This document shows positions 44,992-53,942 of a stretch of 64,000 nucleotides of DNA, one piece after another. A program made the translations under genes and the position numbers. The notes under the pieces were generated by a model. That model saw nothing but the letters and a program-made list of their open reading frames with translations, was not told where the DNA came from and did not search any database. Position 1 is the stretch's first letter; the number at the start of each line of letters is the position of its first letter. Source of the stretch: Rhodobacteraceae bacterium WD3A24 (GTDB lineage: Bacteria > Pseudomonadota > Alphaproteobacteria > Rhodobacterales > Rhodobacteraceae); the NCBI GenBank assembly GCA_002967695.1, contig PUHN01000011.1, forward strand, positions 1-64,000, written 5' to 3'.

Positions 44992-46653
44992 ATGCGCAAG
45001 ACCAAGAATATCCTCTTCGTCATGTTCGACCAGCTGCGCTGGGACTATCTGAGTTGCGCGGGCCACCCGCACCTGCACACGCCGAATATCGACCGCGTGG
45101 CGCAGATGGGCGTGCGGTTCTCGCGCGCCTATGTCCAGTCGCCGATCTGCGGCTCGTCAAGGATGAGCTTCTACACCGGGCGCTATGTCCATTCCCACGG
45201 CGCGCAGCGCAACAACTACCCCCTCAAGGTGGGCGAGCAGACGCTGGGCGATCACCTGCGTGCCAACGGCATGGACGCCTACCTGGTGGGAAAGACCCAC
45301 ATGGAGGCCGACGAGAAGGGGATGGAGCGGCTCGGCATCCAGCCCGACTCGATCATCGGCGCGCGGGTGTCGGAATGCGGCTTCGACGTGGTGGTGCGCG
45401 ATGACGGGCTGTGGCCCGAGGGCCCCGACGGCTTCTATGACGAGCGGCGCTCTCCCTACAACGAGTATCTCAAATCCAAGGGCTATCCTTCCGCAAACCC
45501 CTGGCACGAAAACGCCAATGCCGGGGTCACGGAGGCCGACGACATCGCCTCGGGCTGGCTGATGGAGAACGCGCTGATGCCCGCCAATGTCCGCGAGCAA
45601 GACAGCGAAACGCCCTGGCTGACCCGCGAATGCATCGATTTTCTCAAAGGCAAGGAGGGCGTCGACCGGCCCTGGATGGTCCACCTATCCTATATCAAGC
45701 CGCACTGGCCCTATATCGTGCCCGCACCCTACAACGACATGTATGGCGGCAATCAGGTGCTCCCTCCGGTGCGCAGCGAGGTCGAGCGCGAAAACGCCCA
45801 TCCGATCTATTCCGCCTATATGGACACGGTGATCGCAAAGAGCTTTTCGCGCGACGAGGTCCGGCGCGAGGTCGTGCCGGCCTACATGGCGCTGATCAAG
45901 CAGTGCGACGACCAGATCGGCGTGCTGCTGGACTATCTGGAGGAAAGCGGCCGGCTCGACGACACGATGATCGTTCTGACCTCGGATCACGGCGACTACC
46001 TGGGCGACCACTGGCTGGGCGAGAAGAACTTCTTCCACGAATGCGCCGTGAAGATCCCGATGATCGTCTACGATCCCAGCCCCGAGGCCGACGCCGCGCG
46101 CGGCACCGTCTGCGACGAGCTGGTGGAGGCGATCGACCTGGCCGCGACCTTCGTGGAGGTGACCGGCGCGAAGGTTCCCGACCACGTCATCGAGGGGCGA
46201 TCGCTGCTGCCATTCCTGCGGGGCCAGACGCCTGCGGACTGGCGCGACTACATCATTTCCGAGTTCGACTATACCGCGACGCCGATGATGACCCGGCTGG
46301 GCGTCGCCCCGCGCGATGCGCGGCTGTTCATGGTCGCCGACAAGCGCTGGAAGCTGGTCCATCCCGAGGGTGGCTTCGCACCGATGCTGTTCGACATGCA
46401 GAATGATCCGGAGGAGTTTCACGATCTCGGCCAGAGCCCCGAACACGAGGCGGTTCTCGATCAGATGTATGACCGTCTGGGGCACTGGGCGCGCCGACTT
46501 TCGCAGCGCACTACACTTTCGGATGACGAGGTGCGCGCGATGACGGGCAAATCGGTGCGCAAGGGCATTCTTCTGGGCCTTTATGACGGCTCGGAAGTCG
46601 AGCCCGAGCTGCTCGTCCGGCTCAAGGGGAAGGCGCAGGCACGCTACGTCTGA
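44992..46653 (+). CDS. Sulfatase-family phosphonate monoester hydrolase/phosphodiesterase
   Basis: A cytoplasmic (no signal peptide) 553-residue alkaline-phosphatase-superfamily hydrolase. The formylglycine motif is C53-G-S-S-R57 in SPICGSSRMSFYTGRY (C-x-S/P-x-R). The metal ligands D13-Q14 (FVMFDQLRWD) and D332-H333 (LTSDHGDYLGDHWLGEKN) match the pattern described for phosphonate monoester hydrolases, where Gln replaces the Asp/Asn of most sulfatases. The enzyme should cleave phosphonate or phosphate diesters or sulfate esters. It needs a formylglycine-forming step; no FGE gene is in the window. It is coded directly after the TRAP permease, suggesting that its substrate enters through that transporter. 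Confidence 0.87.
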   Translation: MRKTKNILFVMFDQLRWDYLSCAGHPHLHTPNIDRVAQMGVRFSRAYVQSPICGSSRMSFYTGRYVHSHGAQRNNYPLKVGEQTLGDHLRANGMDAYLVGKTHMEADEKGMERLGIQPDSIIGARVSECGFDVVVRDDGLWPEGPDGFYDERRSPYNEYLKSKGYPSANPWHENANAGVTEADDIASGWLMENALMPANVREQDSETPWLTRECIDFLKGKEGVDRPWMVHLSYIKPHWPYIVPAPYNDMYGGNQVLPPVRSEVERENAHPIYSAYMDTVIAKSFSRDEVRREVVPAYMALIKQCDDQIGVLLDYLEESGRLDDTMIVLTSDHGDYLGDHWLGEKNFFHECAVKIPMIVYDPSPEADAARGTVCDELVEAIDLAATFVEVTGAKVPDHVIEGRSLLPFLRGQTPADWRDYIISEFDYTATPMMTRLGVAPRDARLFMVADKRWKLVHPEGGFAPMLFDMQNDPEEFHDLGQSPEHEAVLDQMYDRLGHWARRLSQRTTLSDDEVRAMTGKSVRKGILLGLYDGSEVEPELLVRLKGKAQARYV

Positions 46654-46804
46654 CGGGGTGCGCGCCGGCTTGCCACGCCCCGGCCCGTGGGGGTAGGAGA
46701 CACGTGCGGTCCACGGGGGCCGTCGGTCTCACCGGGGCGCATCGCATGAACCTTTGGATACCCGTTCGCATCCGCCGCGCCGCCGCCCGCCCCGGAGCGC
46801 GCCG

Positions 46805-47980
46805 ATGAGCGCCGGCGCCCGCCCCGTGCGCCTGGCCATTGCGACGGGGCGCCATCTCCGGCCGGGTGAGACCTTCGTCAATCGCCACATCACCAAGCTC
46901 TTTGACGGCCGAACCGTCGTCATCGCCGGGCGCAGGCAGGAGCCGCCGCCGGCCGGGACGCCGGTTTTCTTTCGTGGCCGCGCGGCACTGAACCCGCGCG
47001 ACATGCTCGCCGCCCCCGTCGCGCTCGCCCGCAGCCGCGCGCGGTATTCCACGTTGCGGGTGCCGTATGGCGTGCACCGGCGCGCGCTGGTGGCGTTTCT
47101 GCGCGAGCACGGTGTGGAGGCGATCCTCGCCGAGTTCGGCTCGCAGGGGCCGCCCGTCGCTCCGGTCGGTGCGGCGCTGGGTCTCCCAGTCTTCTGCTAT
47201 TTTCGCGGCAAGGATGCCACCGAGGCGCTGCGCCGCCCGCGCCGGCTCGCGGCCTACCGTGCCATGTTCCCCCAGCTTTCCGGGGTGTTCGCGGTCTCGC
47301 GGTTTCTGCTCGACACTCTCGCCGCTCGGGGGCTGTCGCACCCCAACAGCCATGTCGTGCCCAGCGGCGTGGACACCGATGCCTTCGCGCCCGGCGCGAA
47401 GCAGCCGCTGATGCTGCTCTCGGTGGGCCGGTTCGTGGCGAAGAAGTCGCCTCGGACGACCGTCGCGGCGTTTCTGCGCATCGCTGAAAGATTTCCCGCC
47501 GCGCGTCTGGAGATGATCGGGCACGGCCCGTTACTGCCGGCCTGCCGCGCGCTGGTGGAACGGGCGGGGATGTCGGATCGGGTCATCTTCCACGGCCGTC
47601 AGCCGCACGATTTCGTCCGCGCGCGAATGGCGGCGGCCGAGGTGTTCGTCCAGCATTCCGTGACCGCCGCCAACGGCGAGGCCGAGGGACTGCCCTCGGC
47701 GATACAGGAGGCGATGGCCTCGGGCGCGGCGGTCGTCTCCACCCGCCATGCGGGGATACCCGAGGCGGTCGAGGACGGGGTGACAGGATATCTGGCCGCC
47801 GAGCACGATCTCGACGGTTTCACCCGGGCGATCGAGCGGGTGCTTGCCGACGACGCCGCGCGCCGCGCGATGGCCGCCCGCGCGCGTGTCTTCGCACTGG
47901 AGCGTTTCGATTATCGCAGGCTCTATGGCCGGGTGGAGCAGGTCATCCGCGAGGCCGTGGCCGGCGACGGCAGCGCCTGA
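46805..47980 (+). CDS. GT4-family glycosyltransferase
   Basis: A 391-residue GT-B glycosyltransferase. The N-terminal acceptor domain starts PVRLAIATGRHLRPGETFVNRH; the C-terminal nucleotide-sugar domain has VPSGVDTDAF, LLSVGRFVAKKSPRTTVAAF and the E-x7-E motif EGLPSAIQEAMASGAAVVST. It probably builds exopolysaccharide or lipopolysaccharide. ATG at 46805 is chosen because the upstream frame is not homologous. It is followed 31 bases on by another glycosyltransferase. Confidence 0.9.
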   Translation: MSAGARPVRLAIATGRHLRPGETFVNRHITKLFDGRTVVIAGRRQEPPPAGTPVFFRGRAALNPRDMLAAPVALARSRARYSTLRVPYGVHRRALVAFLREHGVEAILAEFGSQGPPVAPVGAALGLPVFCYFRGKDATEALRRPRRLAAYRAMFPQLSGVFAVSRFLLDTLAARGLSHPNSHVVPSGVDTDAFAPGAKQPLMLLSVGRFVAKKSPRTTVAAFLRIAERFPAARLEMIGHGPLLPACRALVERAGMSDRVIFHGRQPHDFVRARMAAAEVFVQHSVTAANGEAEGLPSAIQEAMASGAAVVSTRHAGIPEAVEDGVTGYLAAEHDLDGFTRAIERVLADDAARRAMAARARVFALERFDYRRLYGRVEQVIREAVAGDGSA

Positions 47981-48011
47981 TAGCGATCGGTCCGGCGGAA
48001 AGGAAGCCCTT

Positions 48012-48845
48012 ATGACCCGCATCTGCGCCCTGACCACCGTTCGCAACGATAGACTTTTTCTGCCCAAATGGATCACCCATTATGGCGCGGCCTTCGGCGC
48101 GGAGAACCTGTTTGTCCTGCTTGACGGACATGATCAGGAGCCGCCGGCAAATGCAAATCATGTCAACATTATTCGCCTTCCACATATCCCGCTCGAGCGG
48201 GTCGCGGCGATGCGGCGGCGGGCACGGGTGATGTCGCGTTTCGCCGCCGGTCTGTTTCACTATTTCGATATTGCTATCGCGACCGATGTGGATGAGTTCA
48301 TCGTCGTCGACCCGGCCACGGGCAAGGGCCTGGCCGAGTATCTTGCCGGTCTGCAGATCCGTGGTTCCGTCTCCGCGCTGGGGCTCGACGTGGGACAGCA
48401 CCTGCACGAGGAGGCCGCGCTCGACCCCGCGCGGCCCTTCCTGAGCCAGCGCGCCTATGCCCATGTCTCGGCGCGCTACACCAAGCCCGCGATCACCGCG
48501 CGCCCGCTGACCTGGGGGTCGGGGATGCACCGCATCAAGGGCCGTAACTTCCACATCGACCCCAACCTGTATCTGTTTCATTTCGGCATGGTCGATTACC
48601 GGCTCGCCACGGGAAAGACGCTCGACGCCGACCGGCTGGCAACGGGTTGGGGGGCGCATCTTTCGCGCCGCGAGCGGTTGTTCGAGATCATCGCCAACGC
48701 CACCCCCCGCGATGCCGACGCCTTCCTGCCCATTGCGCGGCGGCGACAGACCTGGCGCCGTCCGCTCTATGCCTGGAACAAGCCCGCGATGCTTCCGGGC
48801 GATCCCGTTGTGCGCATTCCCGCGCGTTTCTCCGGGCTTGTGTGA
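48012..48845 (+). CDS. Glycosyl transferase family 2 / DUF4422-like glycosyltransferase
   Basis: A 277-residue GT-A-type transferase. MTRICALTTVRNDRLFLPKWI followed by HYGAAFGAENLFVLLDGHDQ is typical of the Glyco_tranf_2_4 group, and the metal-binding acidic motif is in ATDVDEFIVVDP (D-x-D-E-F). HFGMVDY near 200 is also typical. AAGGAAG precedes the ATG at 48012. It probably works with the preceding GT4 enzyme on a surface glycan; sugar specificity is unknown. Confidence 0.87.
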   Translation: MTRICALTTVRNDRLFLPKWITHYGAAFGAENLFVLLDGHDQEPPANANHVNIIRLPHIPLERVAAMRRRARVMSRFAAGLFHYFDIAIATDVDEFIVVDPATGKGLAEYLAGLQIRGSVSALGLDVGQHLHEEAALDPARPFLSQRAYAHVSARYTKPAITARPLTWGSGMHRIKGRNFHIDPNLYLFHFGMVDYRLATGKTLDADRLATGWGAHLSRRERLFEIIANATPRDADAFLPIARRRQTWRRPLYAWNKPAMLPGDPVVRIPARFSGLV

Positions 48846-48948
48846 CCGCGTTGCCGGAGGCGGCATGGAGGCAACAGCCGCCCACAGATGATGACGGTGC
48901 GTCGGTGCCATCTTGTTGCGCTGTGCGGGGCGGCCTAAATAGCCTGCA

Positions 48949-49752
48949 ATGAAACGCTTCATCCCTTTCGTGAAAACGCCGCCTGTGGTCTCGGTCATCC
49001 GGCTTCAAGGCATGATCGCGGCGAGCGGGCGCGCGGGTGTCGCGCTCAACGATGCCGGCGTGGCGCCGATCATCGAGCGGGCCTTTCGTCGGTGGCGGCC
49101 CAGGGCGGTGGCGTTGGTGATCAACTCGCCGGGAGGCTCGCCGGTGCAGTCATCGCTCATCGCCGCGCGTCTCCGGCGGCTGGCCGACGAGAAGGGCGTG
49201 AAGGTGCACGCTTTCGTCGAGGACGCGGCGGCCTCGGGGGGCTACTGGCTGGCCACGTCCGCCGATGACATATGGGTGGATGCTGGCTCTCTGGTGGGGT
49301 CCATCGGCGTGATATCCGCAGGCTTCGGCTTTCAGGATTTCATCGCCCGCCACGGGGTGGAGCGGCGCCTGCACACCGCCGGGCACTCCAAGAGTTTCCT
49401 CGACCCTTTCCAAGAAGAGCGCGAGGCGGACATCACACGGCTGCGCGCGCTGCTCGACCCGATGCATGCGGTCTTCATCGAGCAGGTGAAGGCGCGTCGG
49501 GGCGCGCGGCTCGACGAGCACTCGGATCTGTTCAACGGCGATATCTGGCTGGGCCGGGACGCGGTGGACAAGGGACTTGCCGATGGCGTCGGTCATGTCG
49601 TGCCCAAGCTGAAGGAACTCTACGGCGACGACGTAAAGCTGATACCCTATGCGCCGCGCCGCTCGATCTTCCAGCGTATCGCCGTGGCGATGGCGGGTGC
49701 GGCCACGGGCGCCGTGGAAGAACATGCCCTCTGGGCACGGCTGGGGCGCTGA
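48949..49752 (+). CDS. S49-family peptidase (SppA/SohB-like)
   Basis: A 267-residue ClpP-fold serine peptidase. The Ser-Lys dyad appears as S96 in DAAASGGYWLATSAD and K148 in TAGHSKSFLDPF. SPGGSPVQS near 61 is the typical oxyanion strand, and GSIGVIS the following helix. It is the short bacterial form, lacking the N-terminal repeat of E. coli SppA, and no strong membrane anchor is seen at the N-terminus. It would degrade cleaved signal peptides or membrane-protein fragments. A tiny zinc-ribbon gene starts two bases after its stop. Confidence 0.9.
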   Translation: MKRFIPFVKTPPVVSVIRLQGMIAASGRAGVALNDAGVAPIIERAFRRWRPRAVALVINSPGGSPVQSSLIAARLRRLADEKGVKVHAFVEDAAASGGYWLATSADDIWVDAGSLVGSIGVISAGFGFQDFIARHGVERRLHTAGHSKSFLDPFQEEREADITRLRALLDPMHAVFIEQVKARRGARLDEHSDLFNGDIWLGRDAVDKGLADGVGHVVPKLKELYGDDVKLIPYAPRRSIFQRIAVAMAGAATGAVEEHALWARLGR

Positions 49753-49754
49753 GC

Positions 49755-49946
49755 ATGATCAATATCGTCATCCTTTTTCTCGTCGCCATGCTGGTCATCG
49801 GCGTGGTCAGCAAGCTGCGCACCGTCTCGGCGCGCCGGATCGGGCGCCGCCGCGGCGGCGGGGCGCTGCCCGGAAAGCCGCGCAAATGCCGGCAATGCGG
49901 GCGCTTCCTGATCGGCTCGGATCGCTGCGACTGCGACAAGAGGTAG
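49755..49946 (+). CDS. Small membrane protein with a zinc-ribbon tail
   Basis: A 63-residue protein: one N-terminal membrane helix (about 2-20, NIVILFLVAMLVIGVV), a basic linker (RTVSARRIGRRRGGG) and a cysteine-rich tail KCRQCGRFLIGSDRCDCDK that could bind one zinc. It resembles short roseobacter proteins coded next to sppA-like genes. The start lies 2 bases after the peptidase stop and the next gene follows 6 bases later, so it is part of a compact operon. The function is unknown. Confidence 0.72.
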   Translation: MINIVILFLVAMLVIGVVSKLRTVSARRIGRRRGGGALPGKPRKCRQCGRFLIGSDRCDCDKR

Positions 49947-49952
49947 GCATTC

Positions 49953-50924
49953 ATGGCGCTCGATGTTCTGTGGGTCGCCCTGGGGCTGGGCCTGCTGCTG
50001 CTGGCGGGCGATGTTCTGGTGCGCGGCGCGGTCAATCTCAGCCTGCGGCTGGGCATCCCGGCGCTGATGGTGGGCCTTACGGTGGTGGCATTTGGCACTT
50101 CGGCGCCCGAGCTTCTCGTTTCGGTCGAGGCGGTGTGGGCAGGGCTGCCGGGGCTCGCGCTGGGCAATGTGGTCGGCTCGAACACCGCCAACATCCTGAT
50201 GGTGCTCGGAGTGCCGGCACTGATCTCGGCCATGGCGATCGGCGATGACGTGGCGCGCAGCTATCTGATCATGCTGGCGGTGAGCGCGATGTTCATTCTT
50301 CTGGCCTTTACCGGCCCGCTGCACTGGCCGCATGCGCTCTTGCTGCTGGGCGGCGGGGCGTGGATGTTGCACGACAACTATGCCCGCGCCCAGGATCATC
50401 GCAAGGATGCGAGCGCTCCGGTGGCCGTGAATGCCGAGGATCTCGAGGGCGCTGATCTTTCGATGCCCTGGCCGCGCATCATCATCTATATCGTGCTGGG
50501 CGTGATAGGGTTGCCCCTGGGCGCCAACCTTCTGGTCGACGGCGCGGCGGGCATCGCGCGGACGCTGGGGGTGAGCGACGCGGTGATCGGGCTGACGCTC
50601 GTGGCGCTGGGCACCTCGCTGCCCGAGCTTTCGACGACCGTCATGGCCGCCCTGCGCCGCGAGGCGGGCGTGGCCCTGGGCAACGTCATCGGCTCGAACA
50701 TGTTCAACCTGCTTTTCATCATCGGCATCGCCGCGCTGGTCGGCGCGATCCCGGTGGAGCCGGAGATGCTGCGCTTCGATCTGTGGGTGATGCTTGCGGC
50801 CTCTCTGCTGATCGGGCCGTTCATCCTGATGCGCACCCCCATCAACCGGGGCTGGGGGGCGGTCTTGACGGTGCTGTATCTGGGCTATCTGGTCGCGGTG
50901 TTCACACTGGGGGCGGCGGTATGA
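49953..50924 (+). CDS. Calcium/sodium antiporter (CaxA/YrbG type)
   Basis: A 323-residue integral membrane protein of the Ca2+/cation antiporter superfamily, with two inverted repeats. The alpha motifs are GTSAPELLVSVEAVW ... GNVVGSNTANILM in the first half and GTSLPELSTTVMAALRREAG ... GNVIGSNMFNLLF in the second, with the ion-binding glutamates in both. It moves calcium outward in exchange for sodium or protons. Its stop overlaps the ATG of the next gene. Confidence 0.93.
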   Translation: MALDVLWVALGLGLLLLAGDVLVRGAVNLSLRLGIPALMVGLTVVAFGTSAPELLVSVEAVWAGLPGLALGNVVGSNTANILMVLGVPALISAMAIGDDVARSYLIMLAVSAMFILLAFTGPLHWPHALLLLGGGAWMLHDNYARAQDHRKDASAPVAVNAEDLEGADLSMPWPRIIIYIVLGVIGLPLGANLLVDGAAGIARTLGVSDAVIGLTLVALGTSLPELSTTVMAALRREAGVALGNVIGSNMFNLLFIIGIAALVGAIPVEPEMLRFDLWVMLAASLLIGPFILMRTPINRGWGAVLTVLYLGYLVAVFTLGAAV

Positions 50925-51709
50925 CCCTTGAGGGCGGCGCGCTCGTGACCGGCGCGGGTAAGCGCCTTGGGCGCGCGATGGCGCTTTACCTCGCCGGGCG
51001 GGGCCACGACGTGGCGATTCACTACGCGACATCGCGCGAAGAGGCCGAGGCCGTAGCCGCCGAGGCCCGCGCCTGTGGCGTGCGCGCCGAGACGCTGCAA
51101 TGCGATCTGCTTGATGAGACGGCGACGCGCGATCTCGTCACACGGGCCGTCGCGGCGCTGGGTGGCCCTTTGGCCGTGTTGATCAACAATGCATCGGTTT
51201 TCGAACATGACGACATTCGCACCGCCACCCGCGACAGCTGGGACCGGCACATGGAATCCAATCTGCGCGCGCCGGTGGTGCTGACCCAGGCGCTGGCCGC
51301 GCAGGCGCCGGCGGCGAGGCCCGACGAGGGCGGAGAGCCGCAGGCCCGGGCGCTGGTGGTCAACATGATCGACCAGCGCGTGCGCAAGCTCACGCCCGAG
51401 TTCATGTCCTACACGCTGGCCAAGATGGGGTTGTGGGCCTTCACCCGGACGGCGGCGCAGGCACTCGCCCCTGACGTGCGTGTGAATGCCATCGGCCCCG
51501 GCCCCACGCTGCGCGGGGGACGCCAGTCCGAGGGGCATTTCGCCCGCCAGCGCGCCAGCACCGTGCTGGGGCGGGGCGCGCATGCCGCCGACATCGTGGC
51601 GGCGCTGGGCTATCTGATGGACGCGCCGGCGGTCACCGGGCAGCTCATATGTGTCGATGGGGGGCAGCATCTGGGCTGGAAAACGCCCGATATTCTGGGC
51701 GTTGAGTGA
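50921..51709 (+). CDS. SDR-family reductase, pteridine-reductase-like
   Basis: A 262-residue short-chain dehydrogenase. The cofactor site is ALVTGAGKRLGRAMA, with Arg after the glycine pattern suggesting NADPH. The active site reads NMIDQRVRKLTPEFMSYTLAK: the usual catalytic Ser is absent and an Asp lies 13 residues before the YxxxK tyrosine, the arrangement known from pteridine reductase PTR1. This points to a dihydrofolate/dihydropterin reductase (FolM-like) rather than a generic SDR. It overlaps the antiporter stop by four bases. uvrC follows 298 bases later. Confidence 0.85.
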   Translation: MTLEGGALVTGAGKRLGRAMALYLAGRGHDVAIHYATSREEAEAVAAEARACGVRAETLQCDLLDETATRDLVTRAVAALGGPLAVLINNASVFEHDDIRTATRDSWDRHMESNLRAPVVLTQALAAQAPAARPDEGGEPQARALVVNMIDQRVRKLTPEFMSYTLAKMGLWAFTRTAAQALAPDVRVNAIGPGPTLRGGRQSEGHFARQRASTVLGRGAHAADIVAALGYLMDAPAVTGQLICVDGGQHLGWKTPDILGVE

Positions 51710-51734
51710 GTGTTCGACGCCTGTTCGTTCGGAG

Positions 51735-51943
51735 TTGTCCACCTTGCGCGGTACTGTCACAAAAGCGTTAGGAATCCTTTAGATATTTCAGGCATTTGCT
51801 TGGCGGCCGAAAAATTTCACTTCAAAAACAGCGACCTGCAGGTTTGCCTATTTTTTAGTCAGTCTGTTCAAATCCCTTCGTCACAAGGCTATATCGCGGT
51901 TCACCAGAAGTTTTCACCAGAGTTGTCCACAAATTCCGTGGAC
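51735..51943. promoter_or_regulatory. AT-rich control region between the SDR gene and uvrC
   Basis: The least GC-rich intergenic of the second half of the window. It holds TTGTCCACC (51735-51743) and TTGTCCACA (51923-51931), both close to the DnaA-box core, a TCCAC-N7-GTGGA inverted repeat (51926-51942), and GTTC-N7-GTTT (51899-51913), one mismatch from the alphaproteobacterial LexA box. It must contain the uvrC promoter. An open frame through it is not convincing as a gene. Confidence 0.4.
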
Positions 51944-52007
51944 TTCTTTCCCCTTGCCATACCCGGTGCGGCAAGGCAGGCGGATCGGGAATCGAAGCGG
52001 GCACGGG

Positions 52008-53894
52008 ATGGCTGACGGCGCACAGGATCATGACGGCGAAGCCGAGGCCGGGACGACCGGCCACGCCCGGATTCACGCCTATCTGAAGACGCTCGACAAC
52101 TCGCCGGGCGTCTACCGGATGCTGGATGCGGAAAACCGGGTGCTTTATGTCGGCAAGGCGCGCAACCTAAGGGCGAGAGTGTCGAGCTATGCGCGCCCCG
52201 CCGGCCACAGCCCGCGGATCGCCCGGATGATCCGCGAGACGGCATCGATGATGTTTCTCACCACGCGTACCGAGACCGAGGCGCTGCTTCTGGAGCAGAA
52301 CCTCATCAAGCAGCTCAAGCCGCGCTACAATGTGCTGCTGCGCGACGACAAGAGCTTTCCCAACATCCTCATCACCAAGGATCATCGCTTTGCGCAGATC
52401 CGCAAGCATCGCGGGCGCAAATCGGTCAAGGGCGCCTATTTCGGCCCCTTCGCCAGCGCGGGGGCCGTCAATCGCACGCTCAATCAGCTCCAGAAGGTGT
52501 TTTTGCTGCGCACTTGCACCGACTCGGTCTTCGAGTCGCGCACCCGGCCCTGCCTGCTTCACCAGATCAAGCGGTGCTCGGCGCCCTGTGTCGGCCGGAT
52601 CAGCGAGGCCGACTACGCCGCGCTCGTAGCCGATGCCGAACGTTTCCTTTCGGGAAAGTCCACCAGGATACAGTCGGACCTGGCCCGCGAGATGGGCGAG
52701 GCCAGCGATGCCATGGAGTTCGAGCGCGCCGCCGCCCTGCGCGACCGCATCCGCGCGCTCACCGAGGTCCAGCAATCCCAGGGAATCAATCCGCGCGGTG
52801 TGGCAGAGGCCGATGTGATCGCGCTGCACATGGAGGGCGGGCAGGCCTGCGTGCAGGTCTTCTTCATCCGTGCCAATCAGAGCTGGGGTAACCGCGACTT
52901 CTATCCCCGCACCGGCGCGGGCGCCGAGGAGGCCGAGGTATTAGAGGCTTTTCTGGGCCAGTTCTATGACGGCAAGACGCCGCCGCGTCTGGTCCTGCTG
53001 TCGCATCCGATCGAGAACACCGACCTGATGGCCGAGTTGCTGGCCGAGCGGGCCGGTCGCAAGGTCGAGATCGCCACCCCGAAGCGCGGCGAGAAGGCCG
53101 AGTTGGTGGAGAACGCCGCGCGCAACGCGCGCGAAAGCCTCGGCCGCAAGCTGGCCGAGAGCGCGGCGCAGGGCAAGCTGCTCTCCGGGCTGGCCGAGGC
53201 CTTTGGCCTGGAGGCGCCGCCGGGGCGCATCGAGATCTTTGACAATTCGCACATCCAGGGCGCCAGCGCGGTGGGTGCGATGGTCGTCGCCGGCCCCGAC
53301 GGCTTTCTCAAGAGCCAGTACCGCAAGTTCAATATTCGCGGCGACAAGCTGGCGCCGGGGGATGATTTCGCCATGATGAGGCAGGTGCTGACGCGCCGCT
53401 TCAAGCGGCTGCTGCGCGAAGACCCCGATCGCGCCGGCGAAACATGGCCCGATCTGCTGCTGATCGACGGCGGTGCGGGGCAGGTCTCGGCGGTGGCGGG
53501 CATCCTTGCCGATCTCGGTGTGGACGACATCCCCGTGGTCGGGGTGTCCAAGGGCGTCGATCGGGATGCGGGCAAGGAGGAATTCCACCGCCCCGGCAAG
53601 CCCGCCTTCGCCCTGCCGCGCAACGATCCGGTTCTCTATTTCGTCCAGCGTCTGCGCGACGAGGCGCACCGCTTCGCCATCGGCGCGCACCGGCAGAAGC
53701 GCAAGAAGGCCATGGGCGCGACCGCGCTCGACGAGATTCCCGGTGTTGGGGCCGCGCGCAAGCGCAAGCTTCTGGCGCATTTCGGCAGTGCCAAGGCGGT
53801 CAGCCGGGCCGGCCTGGCCGATCTGCGCGCCGCGCCCGGAATCTCGGAGGCGCTTGCGCAGTCTATCCACGACTTCTTCCACCCCGGCGGCTGA
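52008..53894 (+). CDS. uvrC: Excinuclease ABC subunit C
   Basis: The double-incision nuclease of nucleotide excision repair, 628 residues. The GIY-YIG domain reads [23 protein letters not shown] (shown here in part: [17 protein letters not shown]). A UVR motif lies at about 200-245 ([16 protein letters not shown]). The RNase-H-like endonuclease domain has [11 protein letters not shown] and [12 protein letters not shown] with catalytic Asp residues. A C-terminal helix-hairpin-helix pair ([30 protein letters not shown]) completes it. I use the ATG at 52008 ([10 protein letters not shown]). It may be SOS-controlled. Confidence 0.96.
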   Translation: MADGAQDHDGEAEAGTTGHARIHAYLKTLDNSPGVYRMLDAENRVLYVGKARNLRARVSSYARPAGHSPRIARMIRETASMMFLTTRTETEALLLEQNLIKQLKPRYNVLLRDDKSFPNILITKDHRFAQIRKHRGRKSVKGAYFGPFASAGAVNRTLNQLQKVFLLRTCTDSVFESRTRPCLLHQIKRCSAPCVGRISEADYAALVADAERFLSGKSTRIQSDLAREMGEASDAMEFERAAALRDRIRALTEVQQSQGINPRGVAEADVIALHMEGGQACVQVFFIRANQSWGNRDFYPRTGAGAEEAEVLEAFLGQFYDGKTPPRLVLLSHPIENTDLMAELLAERAGRKVEIATPKRGEKAELVENAARNARESLGRKLAESAAQGKLLSGLAEAFGLEAPPGRIEIFDNSHIQGASAVGAMVVAGPDGFLKSQYRKFNIRGDKLAPGDDFAMMRQVLTRRFKRLLREDPDRAGETWPDLLLIDGGAGQVSAVAGILADLGVDDIPVVGVSKGVDRDAGKEEFHRPGKPAFALPRNDPVLYFVQRLRDEAHRFAIGAHRQKRKKAMGATALDEIPGVGAARKRKLLAHFGSAKAVSRAGLADLRAAPGISEALAQSIHDFFHPGG

Positions 53895-53942
53895 GCGCGA
53901 TTGCCCTTTCATCGCCGCGAGATTCTGCATTAGACATTGGCC

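Noticed and set aside
51735-51943. Chromosomal replication origin
   Set aside because: Only two DnaA-like nonamers, no DNA-unwinding cluster, and none of the usual neighbours such as dnaA, hemE or parAB in the window.
51710-52015. A 101-codon frame between the SDR gene and uvrC
   Set aside because: It has AT-rich codons unlike the genome, no domain, and it occupies the uvrC promoter region and overlaps the uvrC start.
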